Positions 1 to 7,642 of a stretch of DNA of 32,113 nucleotides are shown here, piece by piece (position 1 is the first letter of the stretch; each line of letters opens with the position of its first letter). The position numbers and the translations under genes were made by a program. Origin of the DNA: Gammaproteobacteria bacterium (GTDB lineage: Bacteria; Pseudomonadota; Gammaproteobacteria; JAPPPA01); the NCBI GenBank assembly GCA_028817755.1, contig JAPPPA010000087.1:1-32113 (forward strand), given 5' to 3'. The notes beneath the pieces were generated by a model that saw only the letters and a list, made by a program, of their open reading frames with translations, had not been told where the DNA came from and did no database searches.

Positions 1-253
1 GCGCGGTACGGCTCGCGTAAGTACGGGATGGACAGATTTAGCCGTTGTTCTATTCCGTAAGCCCTGGCAGTTAATAATCGCCTTATTACACCTTTAGTTA
101 TAAATAAAACAGTAATTAACTAATCGCTCTAATTTGTTGATTTATAACCATTGCGGTGGCTAATCCAAGTGATTAATTTACCCTCGTCCAAAATTGACCG
201 ATCGGTCTGTTTATTTTGGGGGATAACTTGCATAGCATTTGGGGAAGCTAACA
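1..253. other. Intergenic region upstream of the TolC-like gene
   Basis: No convincing gene is present here. Short open stretches run off the left edge in two plus-strand frames, stopping near 58-60 and after about 110. They could be the tail of an upstream gene, but nothing recognisable is encoded. Bases 60-180 are AT-rich. A weak sigma70-like pair is visible (TTGATT at 137-142, GCTAAT at 159-164, 16-base spacer) and could drive the downstream cassette. A perfect palindrome follows at 196-207. The promoter call is tentative. Confidence 0.35.
196..207. promoter_or_regulatory. 12-bp perfect palindrome, putative operator
   Basis: GACCGATCGGTC is a perfect 12-base palindrome 46 bases ahead of the TolC-like start codon. 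It lies between a weak promoter candidate (137-164) and the ribosome binding site. Compact GC-rich palindromes of this kind are typical of TetR- or MarR-family operators, and the position would suit a repressor acting just downstream of the transcription start. No regulator gene for it lies in the window. The palindrome is seen directly; its role as an operator is inferred. Confidence 0.4.
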
Positions 254-2119
254 ATGGAACAGCAACGCACTCGTACCGCGTTCAGAAAAGCCCGTGCCAT
301 TCTGGCAGGCGCGGCATTAACAGCCTTGGCAACAGGCTGTGTCAGCACACACAACGTCAACATGGAAGAAGATCGCGCAGCGAATTTGCGTAATGACATG
401 TTGCGCCTAGCGGAAAGCCGCATGGTGCTGCCGGATAAACCACTCACCCTGCATGAGGCCATTAACTTTGCCTTGGTGCATAACCTTGATTTGCGTGTTG
501 CCGAGCTAGAGCAAGAAATTGCTGAAGATGATGCTTTGGCGGCTCGTTTGGGCATGTTGCCTAATTTGAACCTGAACGCTTCTCGCACGCGTCGCTCAGA
601 AGATCGCACGCAGGATTACATCGACGCTGATACCGGCGTGGTGCAAACCTCTAACTCGTTGAGTTCGTTCAAAAACTCCTTAACCGGTGATCTGAGCCTG
701 ACTTGGAACGTGCTGGATTTTGGTATGTCTTGGGTGCGCTCTCGCCAAGCGGGTTATCAAACCCGGATTGCTGATTTACAGCGCTTACGCCAAGCACAGT
801 TACTTGCACTGGAAATCACCAACTCTTACTGGCGCGCTGCGCTTGCAGAAGACAGTCTAGATTACATTCGTGCGGTAGCCGCCGAGATGCGCACGCAGAA
901 AGACATGATTGAGCGCAGCGTAGCCGAGAAGCGCGTTGATCCCATCATGGCAAAAGACGCACAGCGTCGAATTGTTGAACTAGAAATCACAATCCGGGAT
1001 TTGCAGGCAGAAGTGTCTAGCTCGCGGATCGAACTGTCGCGCTTGATGGGTCTACGTCAGGGCCAAGACTTCAAATTAGAGCGTGAAGCGATTCGCCCTA
1101 TTTTGGCTGGGTTGCCGCGCCCGCATCAGCTGGATATCGAGTTGCTTGAAGGTCATGCGCTACACAACCGTCCTGAGCTATTCGCGGCAGACTTCCAAGA
1201 GAAAATCAGCCGCGACAATGTGCGGGCTGAACTGCTTTCAATGTTTCCCGATCTGACCTTTGGCATCGGCCGTCACTACGATGACAACCGCTTATTGCAT
1301 GCGAACGAATGGAACACCGTGGGCGTAAACTTTGGTTGGAATCTACTTAAGCTACCTACCATTAGTAAGCGTAAAGCGGCACGTGAGCACGAGCTAGAAC
1401 AAAGCCAATACGAGCGCCTGCAAACTACCGTTGGTATTGTGACGCAGGTTCATCTGTCGTTATTGGACTACGCGGTAAAAGTTGATCGCATGATGTTGTT
1501 GGAAGAGTCATACACCTTGGCGCATGACCTTTTGAGCATGGTGCGTGAGCACAACCGCGTCGGCAAAATTTCGGATTTGGCCGTTACCGAGCGCGTGCTG
1601 CAAGACCTTGCTGCGAAGATGCGTCGCGATCAGTCGGTTGTTGATGTCATGGTCTCGTACCGTCGCATGCTGTCTAGTTCGGGTGTTGACCTGTCTTACT
1701 GGAATTCCGACCTAAACGAGCTGGCATTGCTGAAACAAGGTGGCAATAAAGCGCTAGCTGAGAGCGTCAAGCCAGAGGCTCGCATTGTTGCGCACCACAA
1801 CGGTTTACAAGAAACCAGCAACTTATTCCCGTGGACGCTACAAGTTGGCGCCTATCGCAATGAAGCCGCATTAGCGCCACAGCTAGAGAAGGCTAATGCC
1901 TTAGTCCGTCGCTTGCTTAACCGCGCAGAGCCAGTTGTTACACGTCACCCCAATCCGGGCGGCGGTAATATTTTCCGTGCCCGTTATCTTGGTTTCACTG
2001 AGAAACAAGCACGCCATGCCTGTGATGTGCTGAAAAGCAAAGGTATGGATTGCTGGGTAGACAAGCACGACCCAACCCTACGCGTTGGCCAACAGGTTGC
2101 ACTGCATAGCAACCGCTAA
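254..2119 (+). CDS. TolC/NodT-family outer-membrane lipoprotein with C-terminal SPOR domain
   Basis: Probable outer-membrane channel of a tripartite export system, 621 residues. The start chosen is ATG 254, preceded by a purine-rich GGGGAAG at 241-247; an in-frame TTG at 239 would overlap that ribosome binding site. Residues 1-29 form a lipoprotein signal ending in LATGC (Cys29 lipidated). Residues about 60-470 are the two helical outer-membrane-factor repeats, rich in long amphipathic helices, with phrases typical of TolC relatives such as LTWNVLDFG and VGVNFGWNL. Residues 526-603 form a SPOR domain (WTLQVGAYRN, then FRARYLGFTEKQA) with Cys590 and Cys600. This resembles the SPOR subtype I recall at the end of some D-Ala-D-Ala carboxypeptidases, which binds septal peptidoglycan. 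A SPOR tail on a TolC-like protein is unusual. The gene lies 32 bases ahead of the repeat-protein gene and is probably co-transcribed with it. Family confidence is high; substrate is inferred from context. Confidence 0.88.
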   Translation: MEQQRTRTAFRKARAILAGAALTALATGCVSTHNVNMEEDRAANLRNDMLRLAESRMVLPDKPLTLHEAINFALVHNLDLRVAELEQEIAEDDALAARLGMLPNLNLNASRTRRSEDRTQDYIDADTGVVQTSNSLSSFKNSLTGDLSLTWNVLDFGMSWVRSRQAGYQTRIADLQRLRQAQLLALEITNSYWRAALAEDSLDYIRAVAAEMRTQKDMIERSVAEKRVDPIMAKDAQRRIVELEITIRDLQAEVSSSRIELSRLMGLRQGQDFKLEREAIRPILAGLPRPHQLDIELLEGHALHNRPELFAADFQEKISRDNVRAELLSMFPDLTFGIGRHYDDNRLLHANEWNTVGVNFGWNLLKLPTISKRKAAREHELEQSQYERLQTTVGIVTQVHLSLLDYAVKVDRMMLLEESYTLAHDLLSMVREHNRVGKISDLAVTERVLQDLAAKMRRDQSVVDVMVSYRRMLSSSGVDLSYWNSDLNELALLKQGGNKALAESVKPEARIVAHHNGLQETSNLFPWTLQVGAYRNEAALAPQLEKANALVRRLLNRAEPVVTRHPNPGGGNIFRARYLGFTEKQARHACDVLKSKGMDCWVDKHDPTLRVGQQVALHSNR

Positions 2120-2151
2120 GCAGTCCTACCAACAAAGCTAGGGGAAAGGCT

Positions 2152-5100
2152 ATGCGTAAATTAGAAGAACGCGTTGTATTAGATGCGGCAGTAGGGGTGA
2201 TTGCCGATGATGTTGTAGCGCAAGAAAACTCCATCAAAGCTGGTGGTTTAGAAGCGAACAACAATCAAGGCACGCAAGTTGATGAGGGCGCCACGCGCCC
2301 TATCACTTCGGCAGAGCTTGAATTTAGTTCTGACCGGCCAGCTCAAAACATCGTATACACCATTACCGACCTGCCTGATCACGGGCAGGTTTTGCTCGAC
2401 GGCAGTGCGACCAACAGCTTTACGCAAGCCGATATTAATAATGGCCTCGTAACGTACGAACACGATGGTGGCGAAGGCACTGGTGACGATGGCTTTAGCT
2501 TTGATGTTAAGGATGACCTGACCGGAGAGGCGTCAGGGCAGTTCACTATTTTTGTGAACCCGATTAACGATGAAAACCCAGATGTTGACCTTAATGGCAG
2601 CAACTCAGGTCGTGGTTTTATCGCTAACTTTGCTGAGGATAGTGACCCCATCGCTATTGTTAATGCTGGCCAAGTTGATATTACTGACCCTGACTCAGAC
2701 GCTACCAGTTTGCAGAGCCTATCGATTCGCCTAACCAACAACCTCAATGGCCAAGAAGAATTTCTGCAGGTGGATGTTGGTAATACCGGGATTGAAGCCA
2801 ACCTTAGTTACAGCAACGGCGAGGCCCTGCTAACGCTTAGTAATGAAGCCAGCATTGAAGCTTATGAAGCGGTTCTGAATACATTGGAATACGGCAATAC
2901 CGCTAACAACATCGACACCACAGGCCGAGTGTTAGAAGTCACTGCGCTTGATGGTGTTAATACCAGTGATATTTCCACCATTTTGATCAACTTGAGTGCG
3001 AGCAACGACGCCCCCGCGTGGTCGCACCCCGATAGCCAAGCCGCGGTAGAAGAAACGCCAACACTCATCAGTGGCATTACCGTGGCCGACCCTGATGCGA
3101 ATGGTGGTGAGTTAGATGTGGTGTTGAGTGTGAGTAATGGCACGCTTTCCATCCCCGCTGACAGCGGCTTGTCAGTGCTAGAGGACAACAACACCGCGCA
3201 GTTGCATTTGCGTGGCACGGCAGATCAGCTAAATACCGCATTGGCCGAATTGCGTTATACCGGCGGCCAAGATTTTAATGGTGTTGATACGCTTAACCTG
3301 TCAGTAAACGACCTAGGCAATACCGGCGGGCCTGCGCTAACGGCAACCAGCAGTATGGAAATTGACCTGTCTGTTCCAGAGGTCAGCGCCGTTAACGACG
3401 CGCCGGTGATTAGCGCACCTAGTGCCATCACGATTAATGAAGATAACAGCGTAACGTTTACCGACATTACTATCAGTGATGTTGATGCCGGTGATGACGT
3501 GGTACGCGTGCAGTTATCCGTGCCGGTGGGTAGCTTAAGCTTGCCGAGCATTCAGGGCCTAAACCTAATCCAAGGTGACAATGGCGCCGGGCCAACGCTT
3601 GAGTTTGAAGGTACGCTAAACGACATTAACGCCGCCTTAAACGGCTTGGTATATACGCCGCCGGCAAACTTTGCTGGCTCGGCTCCAATCAATATCAGCG
3701 TTAATGATCAAAGCCAACTTAACCCGGGTGCGTTGACTGATGATCACCAGATTGCCGTTACCGTTGCGCCGCAAAATGACGCGCCGGCTTGGACCAACCC
3801 GGCTAGCCAAGTAGCTGTTGAAGAAACCCCGACTTTGCTGAACGGCATTTCCCTCGCCGATATTGACGCTGCAGATGGCGTGCTAGATGTCACCCTAACG
3901 GTATCGCATGGCACCTTAAATCTGCCGCAGGGTAGTTTGTCGCTATTAGAAAATAACGACAGTGCCAGTATTCATTTACAGGGTGACTTAGCGAGCATTA
4001 ACCAAGCATTAACCGAGCTACGCTATACCGGTGGCCAGGACTTTAATGAGCTCGACGAGCTGCAACTAGTTGTTAACGACCTAGGCAATACCGGTGGTGG
4101 CGACCTAGTTGCGAATAGCAGTATGGTGATTGACCTGTCTAACGCCAGTGTCAGTGCGGTGAATGACGCGCCCGTTATTTCAGCGCCGACCCAAGTTCAG
4201 ATCAATGAAGATGCCTCCGTTACCTTTACTGATATCAGCATTAGTGATGTTGATGCGGGTGACGACTTGGTACAAGTAACACTGAGTACGGTTGATGGCA
4301 CATTAAGTTTGCCGCAAACGGATGGCCTTAACTTCAGCCAGGGTAATGGCAACAACAACCCCACTTTGGTGTTTGAAGGCACGGTTGAGGATGTAAACGC
4401 GGCCTTGGACGGCCTAGTTTTTACCCCTGCCGTTGACTTCAATGGTGAAGCGGCCATCAACTTGAACGTTGACGATCAAAGCCAGCTTAACCCGGGTGCA
4501 ATGAATGATAGTCACACGATTACCGTCAATATTGCGCCGCAAAATGATGCGCCAGAGCTAGTTACTAATGACACGCTGACGATTGTTGATCCGTCTTCTG
4601 CGGTAACGATTACTAGCGATTTATTGTCGAGCAGCGATGTGGATCATGCTGATACCGAGGTTCAGTTCACGATTACGGCTTTGCCTGAAAATGGTGAGCT
4701 GTTATTGGATGGTCAGCCGCTAGCTGAAGGCGACATGTTTACTCAGGCTGATATTGATGCCGGTCTGCTTACTTACGTGCCATTGAATAATGGTGCCTTG
4801 GCAGATGGGTTTGAGTTTCAGTTAAGCGACCCTGACACCGTCGGCGCGCAAGCCGCTAGCGGCACACCGTTTCAAATTGTTTATGCTGCGCCGGGTAAGG
4901 CACTGGGTGGTGTATCAACACCAGAGAATTACACCGCAGCAGAAGATCTATTTGCTTATCCACCTTATGAGCCGGTTCAGTCGCAGCCGCTTGTTGCTAG
5001 CGAATTTGGGCAAGGCGATAACGGTTTGGATATGAGCCGTCCGGACTATTTTGAAAATGCCGTGAATGGTATTAATGGTTTGGAAGCGTCACTGGAAAAC

Positions 5101-5502
5101 AGCGCCTTGGCTGCGAGCGGCATCAATGGGGCCAATGCTAGCGGTGGCATGACAGATGCTTACGGCAGTGGTGAAAGTATTTTGCGTAGCTGTAGCGAAG
5201 TAGCTGGTCTAGGTGGATGCAATTTAGCGGCGAGCGACAGCGTAGAAAGCCGCTTGTCGAATACTCAACCGGAATTGCTAGGTCGCTATTTGGATGACGG
5301 CCTGTTGACCACGAGTACCGCCGCGCCGGGCACGCAGCAAGGCATTGTTGAGCCAGAGCTATTAACAGCCGCTGCTGAGTGCAACCACTTAAATGAAGCG
5401 CCACAAACCTTTGCCGGTGACTATCAGCAACAGCAAGCTGAGAGTTGTCCAGTAGAAGACCAAGCCAGCAATGCAGCAGCTGAGGCTAGCGCTGGGGCTT
5501 AG
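2152..5502 (+). CDS. Large repeat protein with N-terminal LEPR-XLL-like motif and CSPG/cadherin-like repeats
   Basis: A 1116-residue acidic protein that is probably exported and adhesive or structural. ATG 2152 follows a strong ribosome binding site (AGGGGAAAGG, 2140-2149). There is no hydrophobic signal peptide. Instead residues 4-13 read LEERVVLDAA, matching the short LEPR-XLL-type motif seen at the start of giant repetitive bacterial proteins. Residues about 50-140 form a CSPG/Cadherin_3-like repeat (ITDLPDHGQVLLDG, FTQADINNGLVTYEHDG). Residues 285-797 hold two copies of an A-B pair of Ig/cadherin-like domains, each beginning NDAP. A second CSPG-like repeat follows at about 800-905. The last 200 residues are low-complexity and contain the only cysteines (1014, 1023, 1077, 1099). 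No RTX nonapeptides are visible. Its neighbours (OMF before, M50/HlyD protein after) suggest it is the cargo. Exact function is unknown. Confidence 0.85.
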   Translation: MRKLEERVVLDAAVGVIADDVVAQENSIKAGGLEANNNQGTQVDEGATRPITSAELEFSSDRPAQNIVYTITDLPDHGQVLLDGSATNSFTQADINNGLVTYEHDGGEGTGDDGFSFDVKDDLTGEASGQFTIFVNPINDENPDVDLNGSNSGRGFIANFAEDSDPIAIVNAGQVDITDPDSDATSLQSLSIRLTNNLNGQEEFLQVDVGNTGIEANLSYSNGEALLTLSNEASIEAYEAVLNTLEYGNTANNIDTTGRVLEVTALDGVNTSDISTILINLSASNDAPAWSHPDSQAAVEETPTLISGITVADPDANGGELDVVLSVSNGTLSIPADSGLSVLEDNNTAQLHLRGTADQLNTALAELRYTGGQDFNGVDTLNLSVNDLGNTGGPALTATSSMEIDLSVPEVSAVNDAPVISAPSAITINEDNSVTFTDITISDVDAGDDVVRVQLSVPVGSLSLPSIQGLNLIQGDNGAGPTLEFEGTLNDINAALNGLVYTPPANFAGSAPINISVNDQSQLNPGALTDDHQIAVTVAPQNDAPAWTNPASQVAVEETPTLLNGISLADIDAADGVLDVTLTVSHGTLNLPQGSLSLLENNDSASIHLQGDLASINQALTELRYTGGQDFNELDELQLVVNDLGNTGGGDLVANSSMVIDLSNASVSAVNDAPVISAPTQVQINEDASVTFTDISISDVDAGDDLVQVTLSTVDGTLSLPQTDGLNFSQGNGNNNPTLVFEGTVEDVNAALDGLVFTPAVDFNGEAAINLNVDDQSQLNPGAMNDSHTITVNIAPQNDAPELVTNDTLTIVDPSSAVTITSDLLSSSDVDHADTEVQFTITALPENGELLLDGQPLAEGDMFTQADIDAGLLTYVPLNNGALADGFEFQLSDPDTVGAQAASGTPFQIVYAAPGKALGGVSTPENYTAAEDLFAYPPYEPVQSQPLVASEFGQGDNGLDMSRPDYFENAVNGINGLEASLENSALAASGINGANASGGMTDAYGSGESILRSCSEVAGLGGCNLAASDSVESRLSNTQPELLGRYLDDGLLTTSTAAPGTQQGIVEPELLTAAAECNHLNEAPQTFAGDYQQQQAESCPVEDQASNAAAEASAGA
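3004..4542 (+). repeat. Two tandem copies of a 256-257-codon A-B domain pair within the repeat protein
   Basis: The order is A1 3004-3393, B1 3394-3774, A2 3775-4161, B2 4162-4542. Each unit opens with codons for NDAP. A units contain VEETPTL, then LRYTGGQDFN and VNDLGNTGG. B units contain INED, then ISDVDAGDD and NDQSQLNPGA or a close variant. A1 to A2 is 771 bases and B1 to B2 is 768 bases, so the pair duplicated as one unit. The copies differ at many synonymous positions, so the duplication is not recent, or the copies have diverged under selection for the protein. Confidence 0.85.
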
Positions 5503-7565
5503 TGGAAGGCTTACTAAACACCGTTCAGATTGAGCAGCGTGTGGCGGCAATGCTTGCCGCCCTGCCTTTGCCATGGCAGCCACTGCGGCCTGAGTTGGTG
5601 TTGCATCCAAGTGGTGGTGGCAGTTCGGTGTTGGAGGATCCGCAGTCCGGTCAGCTATATGATTTGAACCAAGCTGAAGCGTTAGCGCTACGGCGCTTGG
5701 TCAGCGCAAATGAACAGGAGCTGGTAGGTCACTGCAAGCAGCTTTTGTCTGACAACACACTAACGATAGCCGCTTTGCAGCAGTTGTTAATTCAGTGCCA
5801 ACAAAGTGGCTTATGCCGTGGTCAGTCGCCAGCACCATCGTCTGCAGCGTGGTCACCCTATTGGCGCTTACCGCTTTGGCGGCCGCAGCGTTTTCTTGAA
5901 TCAACATTGCCACTCATGCAGCCGCTGTTTAGTCCGGCTGCTGGGTACGTGATTTTCATTCTGGGCTTGATCGGCATAGCAGGCATTGCGCCGCAGCTGG
6001 ACTTATATGTGGGTACGGTTAATTACCTCACTACAGCCACTGGAGCGTTCTGGTTTGTACTGTGTTTGCTGTTGCTAAAGCTGAGTCATGAGCTTGCACA
6101 TGCTTTCACCGCAGTGAGGCACGGTGTGCCTGTGCGCCAAATAGGTGTGTTGTTTATTTTGATTTGGCCGTTGTTGTATACCGATGTGACTGACGCGTGG
6201 AAGTTAAAAAATCGCAGGCAGAGAGCGGCTATTGCGTTGGCAGGTATTCGCTTTGAGTTAGCGGTAGCAGCGGTTGCGGCTTGTTTCTGGCTATTTTTAC
6301 CAGACGGCTTACTGCGTAGTTTGGCATTTATATTCTCGGGTACGGCTTTAGTCAGTTCTTTGCTGATTAACGCCAACCCTCTGATGCGCTTTGACGGTTA
6401 CTACGCATTAATGGATTTATGGGGTATTGCCAATCTGCAGCAGGTTGCTGGCGAGCATTGCCAAGCGTGGCGTCGGGCGAAAATGTGGGGCTCGGTAGCA
6501 CCGCAGAAACAGCCGAGGTTGCTGATGTATGGCTACGCAGCCTGGGTGTGGCGCTGTTTAATCGCCGTCACTATGACGCTAGTTAGCTGGCAAATATTAG
6601 GGCCCGCTGCGGGCATATTAATCGCTGTCTTTTTTGCGCGGTCGGTGCTTTGGCAGCCGTTGCGCCAAGAGCAGCAGTATTTAAAACAGTCGGGAGCGTG
6701 GCGCAGTATGCGGGCAAAAAAAACAGGGCTGGTAGCCATGCTGGTGTTGGCCGTATTTTGTGTGCCAATGCCACAAAAGCAGCGTTTGGCGGCAGTTGTT
6801 TCTGCTGCTGATCAATATCAACACAGCTTACCGGTGCCGGCGACACTTACAACTGTATTGCCCGAGTTGGGGCAAACCTTTGCCTCTGGCGACTTACTTG
6901 CTGTGTTTGATAGCGCTTCCCTACAGCGGGATAAGGCATTGGCCGAGCAGGAAAAGTCGTTGCGCCAACGCCAATTGGACGCGTTGTTGCTAACAGGTGA
7001 ACAAGGCGGCAAGCGGGCAACGGCAGCGGCAGAGCTCAGCCGGGCGAGCCAGCAATTGCTCGCAATCGAAGAAAAATTAGCTGCCCTAACCCTGCAGTCT
7101 GAATCGCAACAAGTGGTGCTATCTCGTCATGACGACTTAAAGGTAGGTGACACCCTTCAAGCGGGCGATGCCTATTTAGTTACCGCTAACCCAGAAGCCG
7201 CGACGATTGATATTTATTTGTCGCAAAAGCAGCTGAAGCAATGGCAGCAACTGGAACAGCCGCAGCTAGAAATGGAGTTGCGGTTGCCGAATGGGCAGCG
7301 GCACCGGCTGTTTTTGGATATCGCAGCTTACAGCCCAAGTATTCAGTTCAATGTGCCTGCTGTTTTGTTTGACCTAGCTGGCGGCCCTATTCCATCCCGC
7401 CCAGCGGCGGGTCATGCCTCGGGTGGGCAGGCATTAGGCAGTTGGTATCAACTACGTGTACCAGCCAATATCGCGGCGCCGTATTTGCAAATGCCTGCGA
7501 CAGCGTCGTACGTCGGCGAATGGCGTAGCTTAATTTCGCGCTTGGTCGCTCAGTTCAGTTTGTAA
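5502..7565 (+). CDS. PqqD-like / M50 membrane metalloprotease / HlyD-like adaptor fusion
   Basis: A 687-residue inner-membrane protein in three parts. Residues about 27-105 look like a PqqD-type winged-helix domain (RPELVLHP, VLEDPQSGQLYDLNQAEALAL). Residues about 145-425 are polytopic, with an M50 site-2-protease core: HELAH at 196-200 supplies two zinc-ligand histidines and the catalytic glutamate, and NPLMRFDG (Asn292, Asp298) supplies the third ligand. The last helix is at about 409-425. The rest is periplasmic and HlyD-like: half a lipoyl/barrel-sandwich fold, a coiled coil at about 470-535, then beta-rich adaptor domains. The start is GTG 5502, which shares its G with the upstream TAG stop (TAGTG), so translation is likely coupled to the repeat protein. 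The context suggests a processing and export partner for that protein. M50 and HlyD parts are confident; the PqqD part is moderate. Confidence 0.85.
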   Translation: MEGLLNTVQIEQRVAAMLAALPLPWQPLRPELVLHPSGGGSSVLEDPQSGQLYDLNQAEALALRRLVSANEQELVGHCKQLLSDNTLTIAALQQLLIQCQQSGLCRGQSPAPSSAAWSPYWRLPLWRPQRFLESTLPLMQPLFSPAAGYVIFILGLIGIAGIAPQLDLYVGTVNYLTTATGAFWFVLCLLLLKLSHELAHAFTAVRHGVPVRQIGVLFILIWPLLYTDVTDAWKLKNRRQRAAIALAGIRFELAVAAVAACFWLFLPDGLLRSLAFIFSGTALVSSLLINANPLMRFDGYYALMDLWGIANLQQVAGEHCQAWRRAKMWGSVAPQKQPRLLMYGYAAWVWRCLIAVTMTLVSWQILGPAAGILIAVFFARSVLWQPLRQEQQYLKQSGAWRSMRAKKTGLVAMLVLAVFCVPMPQKQRLAAVVSAADQYQHSLPVPATLTTVLPELGQTFASGDLLAVFDSASLQRDKALAEQEKSLRQRQLDALLLTGEQGGKRATAAAELSRASQQLLAIEEKLAALTLQSESQQVVLSRHDDLKVGDTLQAGDAYLVTANPEAATIDIYLSQKQLKQWQQLEQPQLEMELRLPNGQRHRLFLDIAAYSPSIQFNVPAVLFDLAGGPIPSRPAAGHASGGQALGSWYQLRVPANIAAPYLQMPATASYVGEWRSLISRLVAQFSL

Positions 7566-7580
7566 TCGCTAGGCTATCGA

Positions 7581-7611
7581 TTCAGAACATCCGGCATAGG
7601 CCCCGTATAAT
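7581..7611 (+). promoter_or_regulatory. Probable promoter of uup
   Basis: A consensus -10 box TATAAT lies at 7606-7611, 31 bases before the uup start. The -35 is weak: TTCAGA (7581-7586, 19-base spacer) or CAGAAC (7583-7588, 17-base spacer). No terminator is visible between the M50/HlyD gene and this point, so some read-through is possible. Confidence 0.5.
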
Positions 7612-7642
7612 GCGCCGCCTAAGCTATTAAAGGGTCTGAGTC

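Noticed and set aside
3004..4542. CRISPR-like or satellite repeat
   Set aside because: The repeats are in-frame protein-domain duplications of about 770 bases with codon-level divergence, not short direct repeats with spacers.
2152..5502. RTX toxin or classical type I secretion substrate
   Set aside because: No GGxGxDxxx nonapeptides are visible and no ABC transporter is adjacent, so the label would overstate what is seen.
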